Below, in pieces: positions 31,901 through 45,846 of a stretch of 64,000 nucleotides of DNA. The notes beneath the pieces are model-generated. The model saw only the letters and a list, made by a program, of their open reading frames with translations, did not search any database and was not told the origin of the DNA. Made by a program: the position numbers and the translations under genes. The first letter of the stretch is position 1, and every line of letters starts with the position of its first letter. Source of the DNA: Sympetrum striolatum (taxonomy: Eukaryota > Arthropoda > Insecta > Odonata > Libellulidae); NCBI GenBank assembly GCA_947579665.1, contig OX388351.1:55560939-55624938 (forward strand), in the 5' to 3' direction.

Positions 31901-34900
31901 AGGATTGACAGGAATATGGCTGGTGTTTTTATTTCTACATCTAAATCAGCATTAGCCGGAGAATTTGGATGCTAATTAATATAAAATAAGATTAAACAAA
32001 TAACCATAATTATAATTATTTAATTTAGACCATCACCAATTAGTCATCAAAATTGAATAAAATGATAAGGTTTTAATAAAAATCTCAGTTCAACAACAAG
32101 TTTTTAAAATTAAAATTCTATATGATACAGAAACAACTGTGTAGTTAATTAAAAATACGGTGCTGCAATGTACTTGCTCTTACAATAAATTTGTAAGTTA
32201 TGATGGTTCTTAGGAAAACTATGAAGAATAGTGGATACCAAGAGCATATTGAAAGTTAATTGAATCAAAGGCAGCGATTTTCAGTTAAAAATGCCCATTT
32301 TCAATACCTAAAGCATTACACGATGCTATAGCTTGCGTCGGAAAAATACATATTTAGATTAGTTACAGGTAAAGAATAATCTCAAAGTACATATTGGTTT
32401 CATGAAACATAATTATTCTCTAGTTACGAGCATAAATCAGTATTTCCTTAAACGTTTCCGATAAAAATTGAGCAAAATTGAGATCTCATATTTTCAGATT
32501 TAGCTAATCATTTTCGCTACACTGTTTTTCAGAAGCGGTGGGCAACATGGATTATATTATAGTGAAAATATATATCTTGGCGTGGAAGCCTTGCCTTCCT
32601 TTTACTTGCCTCCTTATAACTAGCCTTTGTGTGGGAGCGTGAATTCAGAGTAATACGTACTTCGCCTCCACGTGAGAGGCAGATGCTTATTGGCATCCTT
32701 ACAAAGACCTTCTCCTCTAAGAAAATCCAATCTCAAGTAAATCTTTGAAGATGCGGGTTTGAGAGCGGAATGTCTTCCAAAGTAATTGATTGATTAAGTA
32801 ATGATAAGATGGCCCTCCTTTCCAAATTATCCAAGATATTCTGAATTCACTCTGATATGTACGCCATTCGTTAATTTCATCGCATTACGAGGCAAACCTA
32901 AAGTAGAGTCGTCTCCTTCAGTTTCTGTTTTGGGTAGTGATAGTATTTTATTTTATATCGGTACTTTTTAATTTATTTTTTCTTCCGCATTTAATTTAAT
33001 TGGAGGACTTGCCTTTAGGGATTTTTGATTAAATTTTAGCTTCATATAGATATTTACATTGTCTCATTCAAATAAATGTTCTGGAAAAAAAATCGATTAC
33101 CTTATGATTTCTTTAGAAGATTAGCGTAAAAAAATATATTTATAAGCTTATTCTCTGTATTTGATGTTAAGGCGAAATGAGATCCACATAAGTAACTGTA
33201 CTTAAATCTTCACTAACCAGGGAGGATTGATGTAATGGATGAATCAATAGAGGGTTGAGACGAAGACAGAGAGAAAACAGAAATGATAGGAGAAGGTATG
33301 GGGTAAGCTAAGAAGGGATATCATAATTCAGATGTTTACCCCTTTCATGGGGTAATTGGAGGGAGAAAAAGGAGACGGGAAGGGGGTCATCATTTAAGAC
33401 CAACTTCTCTATAGACAGAGTAGGGAATGGTAAACAGTCAGGTAAAGGGGTACAGTATATCTGCGACCCACAGAGGGAGGGCAAATGCATTTAAGTGGGC
33501 ATAATTAAGGGTATGGGTCCAATCAAATGGGCCATGAAATAAGATGTATCAGCAATGGGTGAAGAAATCGAGATAGGCAAAGAAATAAAGGAAGGCATGA
33601 GAGGGAACACGTTTAGAAAAACGAACTCAGTAGCTTTGTTTTCAAACAGCCTAAAATCGATCGATATATAGAAACGATGCCTCATCATTAACAAAAACAG
33701 AGTATCTTAATAGGTTCCATAAATTAAAAAAATCAAATTATTTCATTATTCACAATTCAGAAATCGTTATAACGAATTATTCCTATTATAAATTACAAAG
33801 AATCAAAAGATGCGGAAATATCCTACGTTAATGCGTACTGTAGTTTCATAAATTTCCTTTATAGTGACTGAATTACAACAAAAAGAATCGTTTATTCGAA
33901 AAAAATAAAGTATCCTTTTTTGTGAGAATCGGTCCAGTTTTGATAACCAGCATCTATTAAAACCATAAATCTAGGAACAATGCTATGACTAAGATATCAA
34001 AAAATCATTTAAAAAGATTGCGAAGTTGAAGATCCGCACTCAAGTAACAATTCTAACATTCCTCTCTAGCCGTGATCTACTCAATCTAATTTTGCGATGA
34101 GTTTTTCGTTGTTTGTCTATTGTAAGAAGTACCTACTTTTAAACTTGTTAAGAGGACAAGCCTTTCCTTTGATATTCAACAACAAATGTGGATTAGCGAG
34201 ATAAAGAGATAACTTTTTTCAATTGGTCGTGTTCCTTTCTAAATTTTAGCATATTTCTGCATCTGTGTATTTATTATACTTCTCGTGTTCTAAGCAAGTC
34301 TTTTGGACCAAACGTCACTGGTGTAGTGTTAAATCAAGGTTTTTTCTTGAAATGGAACGATTTAGAATGGAAATATATCAACGAGTTTTATTTTCACCTC
34401 ATCATTTTTCATGTCTTTAAACCCACTCTTTGGGTTACAATTCGACCGTTAAATTTTCTATTCAAATCGCTGCATTAACTAGAATCGACGTTTTTACAAA
34501 GTTAAATGAAGATAAGTAGAGAATTGATTTTTCCCTTTTTTCTTACGATGATGTATGCACAGCTATGTGCAAAAAACTTTAATTCTTATCCTTATATAGC
34601 CCAGGAAATTTAAAGCTTTTTTTGCACTTTGCTGTACCAATCCTCTCCTAATCTAATTCTATAAAGCATGAGTTTTTTTGCGTTAACAGTCTACGTAATG
34701 GTCAAAAAACTAAATGCCGGAGAGACTCAGGTCTTTATATTTTGGATAATTTATGGAGCGTATGGGAAGCCTTCGTCAGTCTCTCTCTTTTAAAGCTGAA
34801 TTAAGGGAGATATTAATTACTCGACTGAATTATTCCCACCAAAGGGTAAAAAGCATCCAAAGCAGTGTAGTGAGGGTCCATCGGTAAGAATAAATGGAGA

Positions 34901-37473
34901 AAAAGAGAGAGGGCACTTCTGCGTATCTCAGAGAGGAAGGATCTTCGCGAATGAATTGAAAGGAAGTCATAGCTATTCTAGGCGATGGTTTGGGTTTTAA
35001 AATACGTGCTTCTTTGGAGAGACGTCACACTAATCATGGCGTCACAAAAACGTATTTCTTAAAGGCGCGCAGCCTTGGCTCTTTGTTGGAATTACTTCCT
35101 CTGCTACCTTTTAGGGGGATGAAAATCTTTTCCACTATTCATAGCGCTGCATTGTGAGGAGTTTTCACTGCCATCTAGATTTACATTCGCGCAATTTCGT
35201 GGGAAGTGACGAGGGCAAAAATGGTGGTAATTCTCCTTCGCATGATTTGTAATCGGAGGCTCAATTGTTTGATTATTTATCTCAAATTCCTGCCTCTTTG
35301 CGGAATCGCAGACGTATAAATCATAACTTTAATGCGTATTTGTTGATTTAGTAATGGTGGGTGGAATTACTCTTCTTTTCATTTGCAGATATTTTAGGCA
35401 TTTTGTAGTTTGCATCGATAAAATTTCTTGTCTATAGAATAGGAATATTTACTTGATACAATTTGGAAGACACTGATGCTTTCTGGATTGGGAGAGATGT
35501 GACAAAGAAGGGTCAAAGGGTTTTGGAGGGTGAGTGAGGTTTGGTTGGAAGAGACGAAGGAAATTGGATGGGAAAAGCGTAACAAATATACGGAAGAAAT
35601 TTGTCGAAATGTTTCTTGAGTTGAAATTTCGTTATAAATTTGAGATGGATTAAGTGTGTATTCATATTGATTCGGCTAACGGAAGTATAACCCATGGTGC
35701 AATCTACTCTTTTACGGAAACATATATATGTATTCCAAATTCAGGAAAGTTGAATAGTACTAAGAAATGTTAGTGTAAATATAAAATAATTATGTATTTC
35801 GTCACAGGTTCTATTTCGTTTTTTACGAGTATTTCAATTTACAATATTAACTTGCGACACCTAATCTTACAAAAAATGAACACAGGAAGGAAAATCATGA
35901 AAACTTAGATAGAAAGTTAATATAGCATACTGTTCTTGCAAAATTTACAATCATAATGAGATCTTTGTGTATGAAAATTTCATAGCACATACACCCTATA
36001 AACTATTGAAGTAAGCTAATATTATTGTTTAAAGTATTATCATAAATTTCTGTTTTGTATTGATATACGTTCTCTTAAAAATTTGTAATGAATAAGACGT
36101 TTCATGTGTAAAGGACTGTAGAATACGTTTGTACTGTAAAGGTAATTGGCTGCTAAATTTGTGTCATCTGTAACTATTCAAACTGTGTGAAAGGATCATA
36201 AAATATATAAATTACTAATGCTGATGCAATTGATCAAGAGTAAATTGAATACAAATCAGCATCTGGTCGTATTTCAGGATCCCCCTCATATGAGGTTAAT
36301 TTAATTTGAATTATTTCTTTCCGTATGACCTGAAGTTCTGTGAAACACAAATGCATTGCAGAGAAAATTTTATATCTTGCTTTATTTAAGAAGTTTCCTT
36401 CGCCTTCTTTTGTCCTAATGGCTCTACTTCGTAGCTGACAGGAGATAATTACTTCCTTATTTTCTTCGAGGGCGTCTTATCTGCAATTCCCTCCGGACAC
36501 AGCAGTCCCTTAACACTGTCAACCTGATAACATTCTTCCTCTTTCAAAGTTATTTACGGCAGTCCGTGCTAAATCACTCTCGGCCGATGTTTACCAACCA
36601 ATTGGATAGCGCCCGTTTTTGGGAGATGTTAAAGGAGTCTCATCCGTTCTTAGGCACTAAGGGGTACCATAATTAGAATGGAAATAATCTACATTTAGTA
36701 GATCACTTCTGGAAGTGTTGGGACCCCAATGAAAATTTAAGCACTAAGATTGAAGTTCTAAAGGTTAGTAGGGACTGATTTTTAGTCCAATCTTATTTGA
36801 CATTACTTATGAAGAAGGTGAAAATAAACACATGGGTCAAAAATATCAGTCCCTATTCAGTTAGTATTATGTGAACAGCTTCCTAAATTTATGGGACGGA
36901 AAAACCAATGGAGGAAATTATTTTATAGCAAGTGTATGGGCACTAGCATTTCGCAATTAAAGAAATTCATTATTGCTTATTACCCATTGTTATGGTTCTA
37001 TAAGTGATAATGATATTTCTTTTCATTTCTAATATTTTCTTTTTTAAACCTACTTTAAACCAAATGCATGATGCATAACTAAATTAGTGCAATTTAAATT
37101 AATGAGCAAGGCAGCAATAGTAAAGTCAGAGAAAAATTACCGTAAGATATAAAGGTGAATGGTTAATGGACTACTCGTCACCAGAATTATTCGTATCGAG
37201 GAAAGGCATTCTACTTTTTGATTCTATATTAATGAATTCAATACATAATGAATGATTATTAATCAAATTAAATATAACAAATACATCCTTAGTAAGATTA
37301 ACTCCAGTTCACTAAAGTATAACAAAAATAATTACGTTAAATATACGTTATAATTGTATGCCTTTGAAATTTGAGATAAGTTCCTGGAAACGTTCGTTTT
37401 TGTGTAGACAAATCGCTACATAACATTTGTTATATACATTAAAGTATACGAATGAATACAATTTAAAATAAAA
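28999..37473. other. No supported gene over 8.5 kb; mostly AT-rich with small GC-richer patches
   Basis: Frames of 60-116 codons at 29122-30254, 30506-30790, 31541-31762 and 33308-33694 lack motifs or convincing splice pairs. The 30506-30790 minus-strand frame (94 codons with an ATG) is the least AT-biased, but I do not recognise it. Purine-rich patches lie at 33230-33620 and 34860-34960. GC-richer patches lie at 31150-31320 and 36430-36660. A TTACCCC/GGGGTAA hairpin is at 33336-33355. This would suit a large intron or intergenic region. Confidence 0.4.
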
Positions 37474-38329
37474 TCTGATGTGGCCAGCACATGACTTTCT
37501 CCATATTTTAGATGTAAATATTTATCTACGACAGTAATTTCGAACTCTATATTCCATCTAAACTTTGAAGATGAGTGATTAATTTAGATATTATTATCTT
37601 TGACGTCACAAACATTATAAATAATGTTTTTCAGGACATGTTCGATGAAAAATGATGAAATTGGCCTTTCGCCCCAGCGCCCAGAGCGCCCACAACGTAC
37701 ATAATCAGCAACTTCCGGTTTATCAGTATTTCACAAATAACTCCTATACAATCAGTGATACAAAAATATGTTTTTTACAAAAGTTATAGTATATTATATT
37801 TTCTAAAACTTTTATAAATAATTGTATATACCTAAATATCATATTTATGGAGATATTTTGAAAACCGGAAATGAGCTTTGAAGAATGAAGCTCGACTTCC
37901 GGTTCACCGATTTTCTCCAAAATCTAATCAACTCTAAAGACACAAACCAAAATATTATACATGAGATTTGGTGTTGATCCGACAAATACTTTTTATGTTA
38001 GAGCGCCCACAAAGTACATAATCAGCTACTTCCGTTTGATCAGTATTTCACGAATAACTCCTAATCAACCGGTGATGCAAAAAAAGGTTAAATGCAAAAG
38101 TTATAATAAAACACATTATCTAAAACTTTTATTTGGTACACAATATACCTATATATCATATTTATGGAGATATTTTGAAAACCGGAAATGAGCTTTGATG
38201 AATGAAGCTCGACTTCCGGTGTACCGATTTTCTTGAAAAACTAATCAACTCTGACAGCACAAAGTACAGTACTAAATATGAATTTTGGTATTGATACGAC
38301 TTATAGTTTTCACGTTAGAGCGCCCACTG

Positions 38330-38371
<42 letters not shown>

Positions 38372-38500
38372 ACAGACATCATTCCAAAAATGGTCAAAAC
38401 GTGTTCTAGGGACCCCAAAACATGTATTTCCGTTGAAATCTCGAAGTCGATTTTTTTCATGAAAACAATACTTTCTCTATACTTCGTATATGGAGAAAGT
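37474..38500 (+). repeat. Composite repeat family, copy B (two internal monomers)
   Basis: Same order of blocks as copy A, but with two monomers. AGAGCGCCCAC occurs at 37683, 38000 and 38317, exactly 317 bp apart each time. Each monomer contains a CCGGAA...TTCCGG hairpin around an AGCTT/AAGCT inner stem. The (CA)n tract is at about 38331-38375. The copy ends with the palindrome at 38470-38500 (ACTTTCTC...GAGAAAGT). Confidence 0.85.
38331..38375. repeat. (CA)n microsatellite inside copy B
   Basis: About 22 CA units with one ATA interruption, immediately after the last monomer. Equivalent tracts of different length occur at 28855-28872, 46685-46743 and 47741-47767 in the other copies. The tract is therefore part of the family and length-variable. 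Confidence 0.9.
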
Positions 38501-41500
38501 AACAAGCAATAAATGCTCAACGGAATCCTTAGCAGAATAGAAAGACGTTTATGCAATAGCGTGCTCGATAACAATGAGCTCCGTTTCTATTGAAATAAAT
38601 AAATAAACAAACAACCTGTAACGGAACTTAGTCATTCATCTTAGAAAACCAACAAAATTACTTTGTCATAAAGTCCATTCGGAGATTTAAATATCATAAA
38701 AGCATTCTTGTTTATTCTAATGCAAAATAATGCATTATAATCAATGTAAAGGTTAGTAACGATTGAAATATGAAGGATAAATACATATAAAATTAACTTC
38801 TGCGTTTCAAATGTTATTCCTAGTCAATAGAGATCTACTAATACTTTCAAAGGTCAAAGGGAAAATATGACCATTTTATGTTTAACCAAATCATTATTCC
38901 ATTTAAATAGCTAATGCTTTCTATACATTTGTAAATAAAGGTAGAAAATTAGCGTATATTGTCAAATATTGAATGTAAGTTCCATAGAATTAGTGCAAAA
39001 ACGAGTATGTGGGACAAAAATTAAGGTTTGAAGTTTAATATGCAAGGGACGCATTTGGCTGAATGACCCCATGCATCTGAGATAAGGAATACTTGAATTA
39101 TATCACAATGGCGTAAAGAAATTTACCGAAATAACTAATTGAATTGATCATAAGCATACGGAAAATTCTTTAACTCCAATCGCGGAAATTATTATATTTG
39201 AAGCTTATAATTCCTGAAATATATAAAAAAAATCTGCTGCATAGATTCATACTTTTTAAATTTCCGGAGTATAATGTACTATTTTGAGATAATAAATGGT
39301 TTTTAAATCTGTGGGAAGTGGGTACAAACTCGAAATCTCATAACCTACGTAAGATTTAACTTCTCTAACGAGAACATTTTCATCCTATTTATTTTGTCAC
39401 ATAAGGGTTGATCAGGATGCGAATATGAACACCGCCGCATTTTCTGAAATTAATTCATTCTGATAATTCCCTTGGCAACGGTTCTCCCCGGCATTTGCAA
39501 TTTCACTCTTTTGAACGCCAATGCTGCCCCCTATTAGCACTTTTCCAAATAATGCCCCGGAAGTGGTTTCGGCCTGTTAACTCCTCCACGGCTCCCCATT
39601 GTTACGTTGCCGTTAGTACAGGATTTGGCCGATAGGGCGGCGTCGTTGGGAGAAAGGGACCGAAAGTGACAAAAAGCCCACGCTATCGCTCCCCTAAATA
39701 TCTCGACTTAGGAATTTCATTAATTAATGTGAAGAGCCAAGAAGATGATGACGGAATTAATTTCAGCTTGCTTTTTCGCTCCATTTACAAAATATTTTGA
39801 GCCCGTTTTTTTGGGTTTTATCAAGAAATTAATTCAATATTATTAATAATTATATATCGTCCAACGTAGCCTCAAGTACTCTTTGTAGTAGATTAGTAGA
39901 TTCATATGCATATGATTAAATATATATTAGGCAACAAATGATGATGAGATTTTCACGGAAAACTTTATTTTATGAATCCATCCATATAATTTCAATTGAT
40001 TTTTTTCTACTTCTTTATTTAAAAAATCTAATTAATTTTTAATCTATTTCTTTGTTTCTCTTTGAGGATCAAGCGGCACTTTAGCTAATTATTACTCTAA
40101 GCCCGTCACATATCCATTCCAAATGATTCTAAAAATGTATGATTTTCAAGAAATAATCAAAGCTAACTTTAAAAGAACCATTGGATATAATGATTCTGAG
40201 AGTGATGAGGTATAACATGGTCCAGATGTGATACAGCACCAGAGAGAAGGCTAATTTCGAAAAGTCGGAAGGAAGAGTTCACAGATGGCGGCACTGGGGT
40301 CAGGACGGGTCTCTTCCTCCGTGACCTACGTAATGAAGCTCCGTCTGCCGAGAAGAGATGGGAAAAGGAACCAAAATGGATTGAAAAAGTAAGAAAATTG
40401 CAGATGTCGCACCATTAAATTTCCAATGAGAGTAAATTGTGTGAAGAAAAAATGCATAATTAAAACTAAATTAATTCACATTATACATTACATATTTCAT
40501 TAGTAAGCATGTATGTATGCTTTGCAGTCTTATTAATGAAATAAGTGACCAATATTTGCACTATCGTCAGTATTACAGACATACCTATCAATTAAAGAAA
40601 CTTTATGAGTATAGGCTCCACTGTGATTAGTCTGCCACGACTAACATTAATTCGTCCTGGCGACTTAAAATAAATATTTTGTAACTTTTAGTGGTTATAA
40701 AATTACCAACAGGGCTAATTATACCATTTCATTATTTAAATATAATTTGGAACAAATGTTAAAAAAATACGCACGTGTTCAAATCTGAGAAAAGGTTGGA
40801 TCATATTGACTAAAACAAACGAAGGAAAACAAAATTCCTTAATATTTTGAAATCTTTCTCGAAATGTCCGCGTATACACGTATTTCGTCCTTTTGAAGAA
40901 TCGTGGACGAACTATTTTCGTGTTGAAAGTGCACGCAAAGGAGTGTACGGTATTCGTGAAGTGGATCTCGCTCATTAGCACGACTCTCCAGGGGTTCGTT
41001 GGGGATGATGTCCATCGATGACCACCCGAGGAGCTCCGTGTGGATAAAGCAAAAGGATCCCTCAATGGCTGTGATTAGAATTCCTTCCTTGACGTGTGCT
41101 ACTATCCGGAGTCTATTTCACTCAGTATTTCTTCAGTATATACAGCTGAGTTCTATTTCACATATATGAGACGGCTATCAAATAGTAATTGATTTTCAGT
41201 TCCCACGAGAACAGAATAGGTTTTTATGAAAACATCCTTGATTAGCTCTCATAAAATTTGCTAAAACGCTTCATACTCACTACTATATCTACACATATAT
41301 GCTGCAAATCGGCGTATGGAACAGTGTGTATGCAAATGAAATCAACTCTCTAAATAACTGTCGCTGCGTGTAATTCCAGTCTGAGGAAAATATCCTTAAA
41401 TTGGCTTGTTCTTGCATATACTTCCCCATTTATTCTCCCATTGGTTTTCGTAAAAAAATAGACGCGTAGTGTATACTGCGTCTTCCAAGACAATACAAAC

Positions 41501-42195
41501 GGCATATATATGTCGTGTCTAACAATGACGAGACGTAGGTTGTTTGAATGAAGTAGATGATAAATACCGGAATAATACGGATAAAAAATTTAACAATTAC
41601 GAGCAATTTTTTGTGCGATGTCCAAAACTAACAGTTCATTCATTAACTGCGTAGTTAGGCTTTTTTCATATCATATACTATAGAAACATACAATGTCATT
41701 TCCATCCCTGGTAACAAACAAACAACAGTGTCTATTCATGAAAATCCAACCTAAGTGTATACCTATTGTGGAATACTGCCAACGATCACGTATAAGTTCG
41801 AGGCATCCGTCAAATTACTGCCGTGTGTTCTAAACTTCCCATTATTCATCAAAGTGTAGCTTATAACTTCAGATGTAACTGTAATTAAGTGAAATAAAAA
41901 TCCTTTGATCTTCACTCTAACGAGGATATTCCTGAATCAGTTCCACCCCACTGCTCAACTTCACGAGGATTAGCGCTGCAGAACTTATTGGGATTGCCCT
42001 CAATCAAGAGGGAGACAGGGAAGGTAGAGAATGCGTATTACGTACGCGTGTCAGAGATACTATCATAAAAAAATAGGATAACAATTTCAGGTTTGATTTA
42101 GGCAAACTTCCACGGATGAAGTCTATTGTGCCCTCACACCATCCGCTTCAGGGGAGCTTTAGATTTCCATTGCGAGCTTCTGACATGACTCTTTA
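38501..42195. other. No supported gene; GC-richer islands at 39420-39720, 40220-40390 and 40870-41070
   Basis: The islands stand out from AT-rich flanks. The first contains a CTCF-like string (39524-39537). The second contains AGATGGCGG and a 35-codon frame starting ATGGCGGCACTGGGG at 40286. The third has frames open on both strands, including 109 codons on the minus strand (40736-41065), with no recognised motif. They may be promoters, enhancers or decayed exons. Confidence 0.35.
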
Positions 42196-42321
42196 ATGTC
42201 ATATGAATCGGAAGAGGGATACAAAGATGATCCTTATCGGTACAACCCAAGCATGAACATATTTGGTGGGGACCAAGAGGAAGGCGTTTTCCTTGATTTG
42301 ATCATTCAAACTCTCTTTAGC
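42196..42321 (+). CDS. Candidate first coding exon, product unknown
   Basis: An ATG at 42196 opens 42 codons that end in phase 0 exactly at a consensus donor, AGC|GTAAGT (donor from 42322). The peptide starts MSYESEEGYKDD, is acidic and tyrosine-rich, then becomes hydrophobic (FLDLIIQTLF) just before the donor. Upstream the frame is closed by TGA. An acceptor-like ATTTCAG lies at about 42090, so the upstream part could be a 5' UTR exon; a 27-codon upstream frame ends where this one starts (TAATG). The composition is unlike neighbouring AT-rich frames. No family recognised. Chance cannot be excluded. Confidence 0.38.
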
Positions 42322-43138
42322 GTAAGTGATCTTTTTTCCAAACCCTTAACATATTTTAGTTTTTCAGCTGCCAATTGAGCATCAATATCCTTTTTAATTA
42401 GTATTAGTGGTGAAATAACACCGGCATGAATCTGATTGTATTATTCGTAACAACTTTGTATAGCAGTTAATGGAAACGCTTTTTTCCCCCAAATCTCAAT
42501 ATTATGTCTCTTGTGGCGAAGCTGAGGTACCTTGAAACCTGAGAAATCATTGGTTACGGAGAAGCATTAATGCAATGCAAGTTTCAATTTTTTATCGAGA
42601 GAAAATTTTAGAGAGCATTCACGGATCTGCTTAAGTAAATTACAGCTTTGCATCAGCCAAGTTATTGCTTAATCGCTAATAACTGAAAATTAATTTTGAA
42701 CTATCCGAAACCATTCTAATTGTTCCAAATATAGAGTTACTTCATGCTAAAAACTATGTTTAATCGAACCACAATAATTAATCGATTAGTTGAACGGATG
42801 CCAGGCATTATTAAGCATCATAAAATATACAAAATACTATTGTTATAATAAAAATAGTACTAATTTTATTACATTGTTCTGAGTACAATTATCTCTAAGA
42901 ACAAAAAGAAATTATTTCGTGATGTGCATGCACAACAACAAACGATTTATATGAAATCAGATTTATAAAGTTTTTTAAATATAACACAGAAATTACTTAA
43001 CCGAATTTACATCAGGATAAAGAATACAATTAAAGATCAGAGATTCAGACAGTTAAGCAAAATGAACAATAGGTTATACACCAACGTATACATTTCATAC
43101 AAAAGAAACAAGAAATTAACACACAAGTATGGGATACA
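42322..43138. other. No gene; probably includes the 3' UTR of the adjacent LINE remnant
   Basis: On the minus strand the sequence below the LINE stop at 43139 continues AT-rich to an AATAAA-like motif near 42850-42870. That may be the LINE 3' end. The rest, towards 42322, is unremarkable. Confidence 0.35.
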
Positions 43139-43500
43139 TTAAATTATTGATGATAGGTAATTATACAGCTTAGTCTTGAAGTTTTGAAGATTAAAAGAGG
43201 TCTTCAATTCGTCTGCAAAGGGGTTCTAGGTTGTAGTAGAATATACAACAAAAGATTTGTGAAAAGCTGAGGTTTTAAGAGCTGGGAGGTAGAGATCGGA
43301 GTGGTCACTTCTAGTATTCATAGTGCGTGATGAGGGTGGGTACATAAGAAGGTCGAGGAGATACCTCGGCTCCTAATTATTAAATAGAGAGAAAAAAAGT
43401 CCAGAGAAGGTATTTTCGCCTGTACTTGATGTCCAATCATCGAAGTTTTTTTCCAAAGAATGTAAGGATGTATAATTCAACTCTATTGTATATTTCTTAG
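43139..43500 (-). pseudogene. Decayed LINE reverse transcriptase C-terminus
   Basis: On the minus strand one frame reads SLHSLEKNFDDW, then after a stop EPRYLLDLLMYPPSS, then HKSFVVYSTTT, a TAG, and NPFADELKTSF followed by NFKTKLYNYLSS before a TAA at 43139-43141. This is the conserved C-terminal layout of many LINE ORF2 proteins: a SL..LE block, an LL..L block, a YS....WN.(L/F)...L block and a final FK..L..YL block. The TAG sits where the family normally has tryptophan. Together with the upstream stop it marks an inactive copy. No upstream catalytic domain is present, so the copy is 5'-truncated. Confidence 0.7.
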
Positions 43501-45846
43501 AGATTGAGCGGCCTTTTCATTCGCATTTCAGAGACTTTGCTGCACAATGATGAAAACGCATATTTTCCGTGTCTCTTTGGAAAGACTGATTTAGGGAGAA
43601 CATAGGCACCTTTCCAATTCAAATTCCAAATCGAATTACTACCTTAATAAGAGATACAAGCGCTTTTCCCTTCTTCCCTCACGATTTAAATCCAAACTCA
43701 CTTTTCGATTCCGTTTTACACGCGACAATGGTTTCATACCCGGCTGTTGAGCCGAATCCTATAAGTTAACTGGAAAGAAGGAGGGTGGAATTTTTCATTC
43801 TTCCTTACACGACCGATTCGTACGATTACTGTGTATTTGTTGCCTTCTAATTCAAGCAGATCGAGAGAACTAGATAAGACTGCTCCGAGTGATTTCTTTA
43901 TTCAGTACAAATTCATTGGATTCCTGATTCGATCTTTCGGATTATAGCTCTAAGATGGATTCACGCAAAGGATAAGGTAGCTCTTCAAGTTTTATACCAT
44001 ATTTCGACTATTTTCTCTATCAATGGAGTACCCCTCAAAAACGACAAAACGAATTTAGCTTAAAATACGTGTAATACTTGCATATGATCCTTCCATACAC
44101 AATAGAAATTATCTTTCTCCCATTTTTAATATCCCCCATGATGGAACTGAAAGCCTTTAAAAAAATATTTGATGAAATTATTCTGAACGCTTGAGATTTA
44201 TTTTGAAATTCACAGCAGAAATGTGTTTGCCTCACCGCATATTTATAAGTATTATAATGATGTATAGAGAGAAGCAAATTATACTAAGAATAAAAGAAAC
44301 CGATTCGATTAATTGGTAAATTAAAAAGATCAAACTCTAAATTTAACCTTAGCATATAGTAATTTAATAATCAAATAAATGTTTCAATGAGAATCAGGCA
44401 AGACCAAGTTATGCCTTTCCTAAACTTATAACATTTTACTGTTAATATATGTACGTACAATATAAGTTTGACGAAAACTCATTCCATTCGTATGTAACAA
44501 TGAATTTGGGAATATTCAATATTTCAGCAAATATTCTCTTCGTTTTTAAAATAAACTCAATCGCGTACAGTAAGTATAATTATTAATTTCTGATGCAAAA
44601 GCTGGTCATAGTCGCCGCTTTACAGCAAGGTACGTCCACTTAAGGTGATACGTACATCAGTTCGGGCAATTTTTTGCAACAGTTTGGGTTTGCAGACACG
44701 AATGGACGCAAGCGACACCGGACCAGCCGATTACATTTTCGGTATCAAGAGTATTTATACTCGCTTCATTAAGCGCATTGCGTTCATGAGGATTAAGATG
44801 TTTTATTGGAATATTAGCGTAGAATTTAATGCTAAGATCAATAACCGTGCACCCTAGTCTTTAGTCAACTATATCCCCTCAAACTGGCATAAGCTTTAGT
44901 TAGGCTGCTTGAATACGATTTTTTATATTTTATTTACATTTATATTTACAAGATAGTAGATAACAGTATCAAGTAATGAAATATATCAGGATGATTTATG
45001 TTTCCTGTATTCATTAGACATAGTATGGTTACAATTATAGGTTTCCTTGTTTTCTGAAGCATTTATGTACTTATAAAAACTTCAATAAAGCTGAAATAAT
45101 TTGGGTGAGAAAACATATGTTAGTATAAATCATAATTCTTGGTCTTAATTCTGTTCAAAATTTGGGCTGAATAAACAAATTACCATGCACTGATTTTTTA
45201 TAAGATTTACAAACAAAATCATGGTGTATGATACCTTTTAAGTATCTGGAAATTAGTATATTTCCGATAAAGAAATCAACGAGGGAATATGAGGCATGTA
45301 TATGCGTTTCATAATTTCTGATATTTTTCACTAACTGAATATTTGCACCAATTCAGATCATTACTTATAGGATGGCAAGGAAGGATGCTTCTTGTTGAGT
45401 CATTGTACTTCAACTAAATGGAAATTGTAAGTTTATAGTATTATGGCTTGGAGAAGAAAGCAATTACAATTACGGGCATATTAACTCACTCCTCATCATA
45501 TCTAATAAGACTCATTCCCCCTAATAGCTCTTGGTCCATATTGCTGTAGGAATAGAGGTATCAACCCGTTTTTGGGCTGAATACTTTACAGATAAACAAC
45601 TTTGGTTTCCCATTAAATTTAGTAATAATTGTTATTTTCAGAAAAAATATATTCGTGAGTATAGTTACAGAAATTATTAAAAATTATCATCAGAGAGTTT
45701 TATTTAATTTACGAGATGATCCAATGATGTTCGAAATACTATGTTGTAATTTCATCATTCGTTTAACGTCCACGATGTAAATTGTAAAATTTCATACATT
45801 GTCTTATTAAGAGAAATAGACTATTAGTAATGACCATATGATATTT
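43501..45846. other. No supported gene
   Basis: AT-rich. A 70-codon plus-strand frame (44645-44857) lies in slightly GC-richer sequence. Just upstream, an ATG followed by QKLVIVAALQQ runs into a donor-like CAAG|GTACGT near 44629, resembling a short signal-peptide exon. This is too little to call. Confidence 0.3.

Noticed and set aside
38272..38574. Minus-strand peptide with SPYTKYRESIVFMKK shared by several repeat copies
   Set aside because: The copies share it because they share the nucleotide sequence. It runs into the (CA)n tract as a Cys-Val repeat and has no domain.
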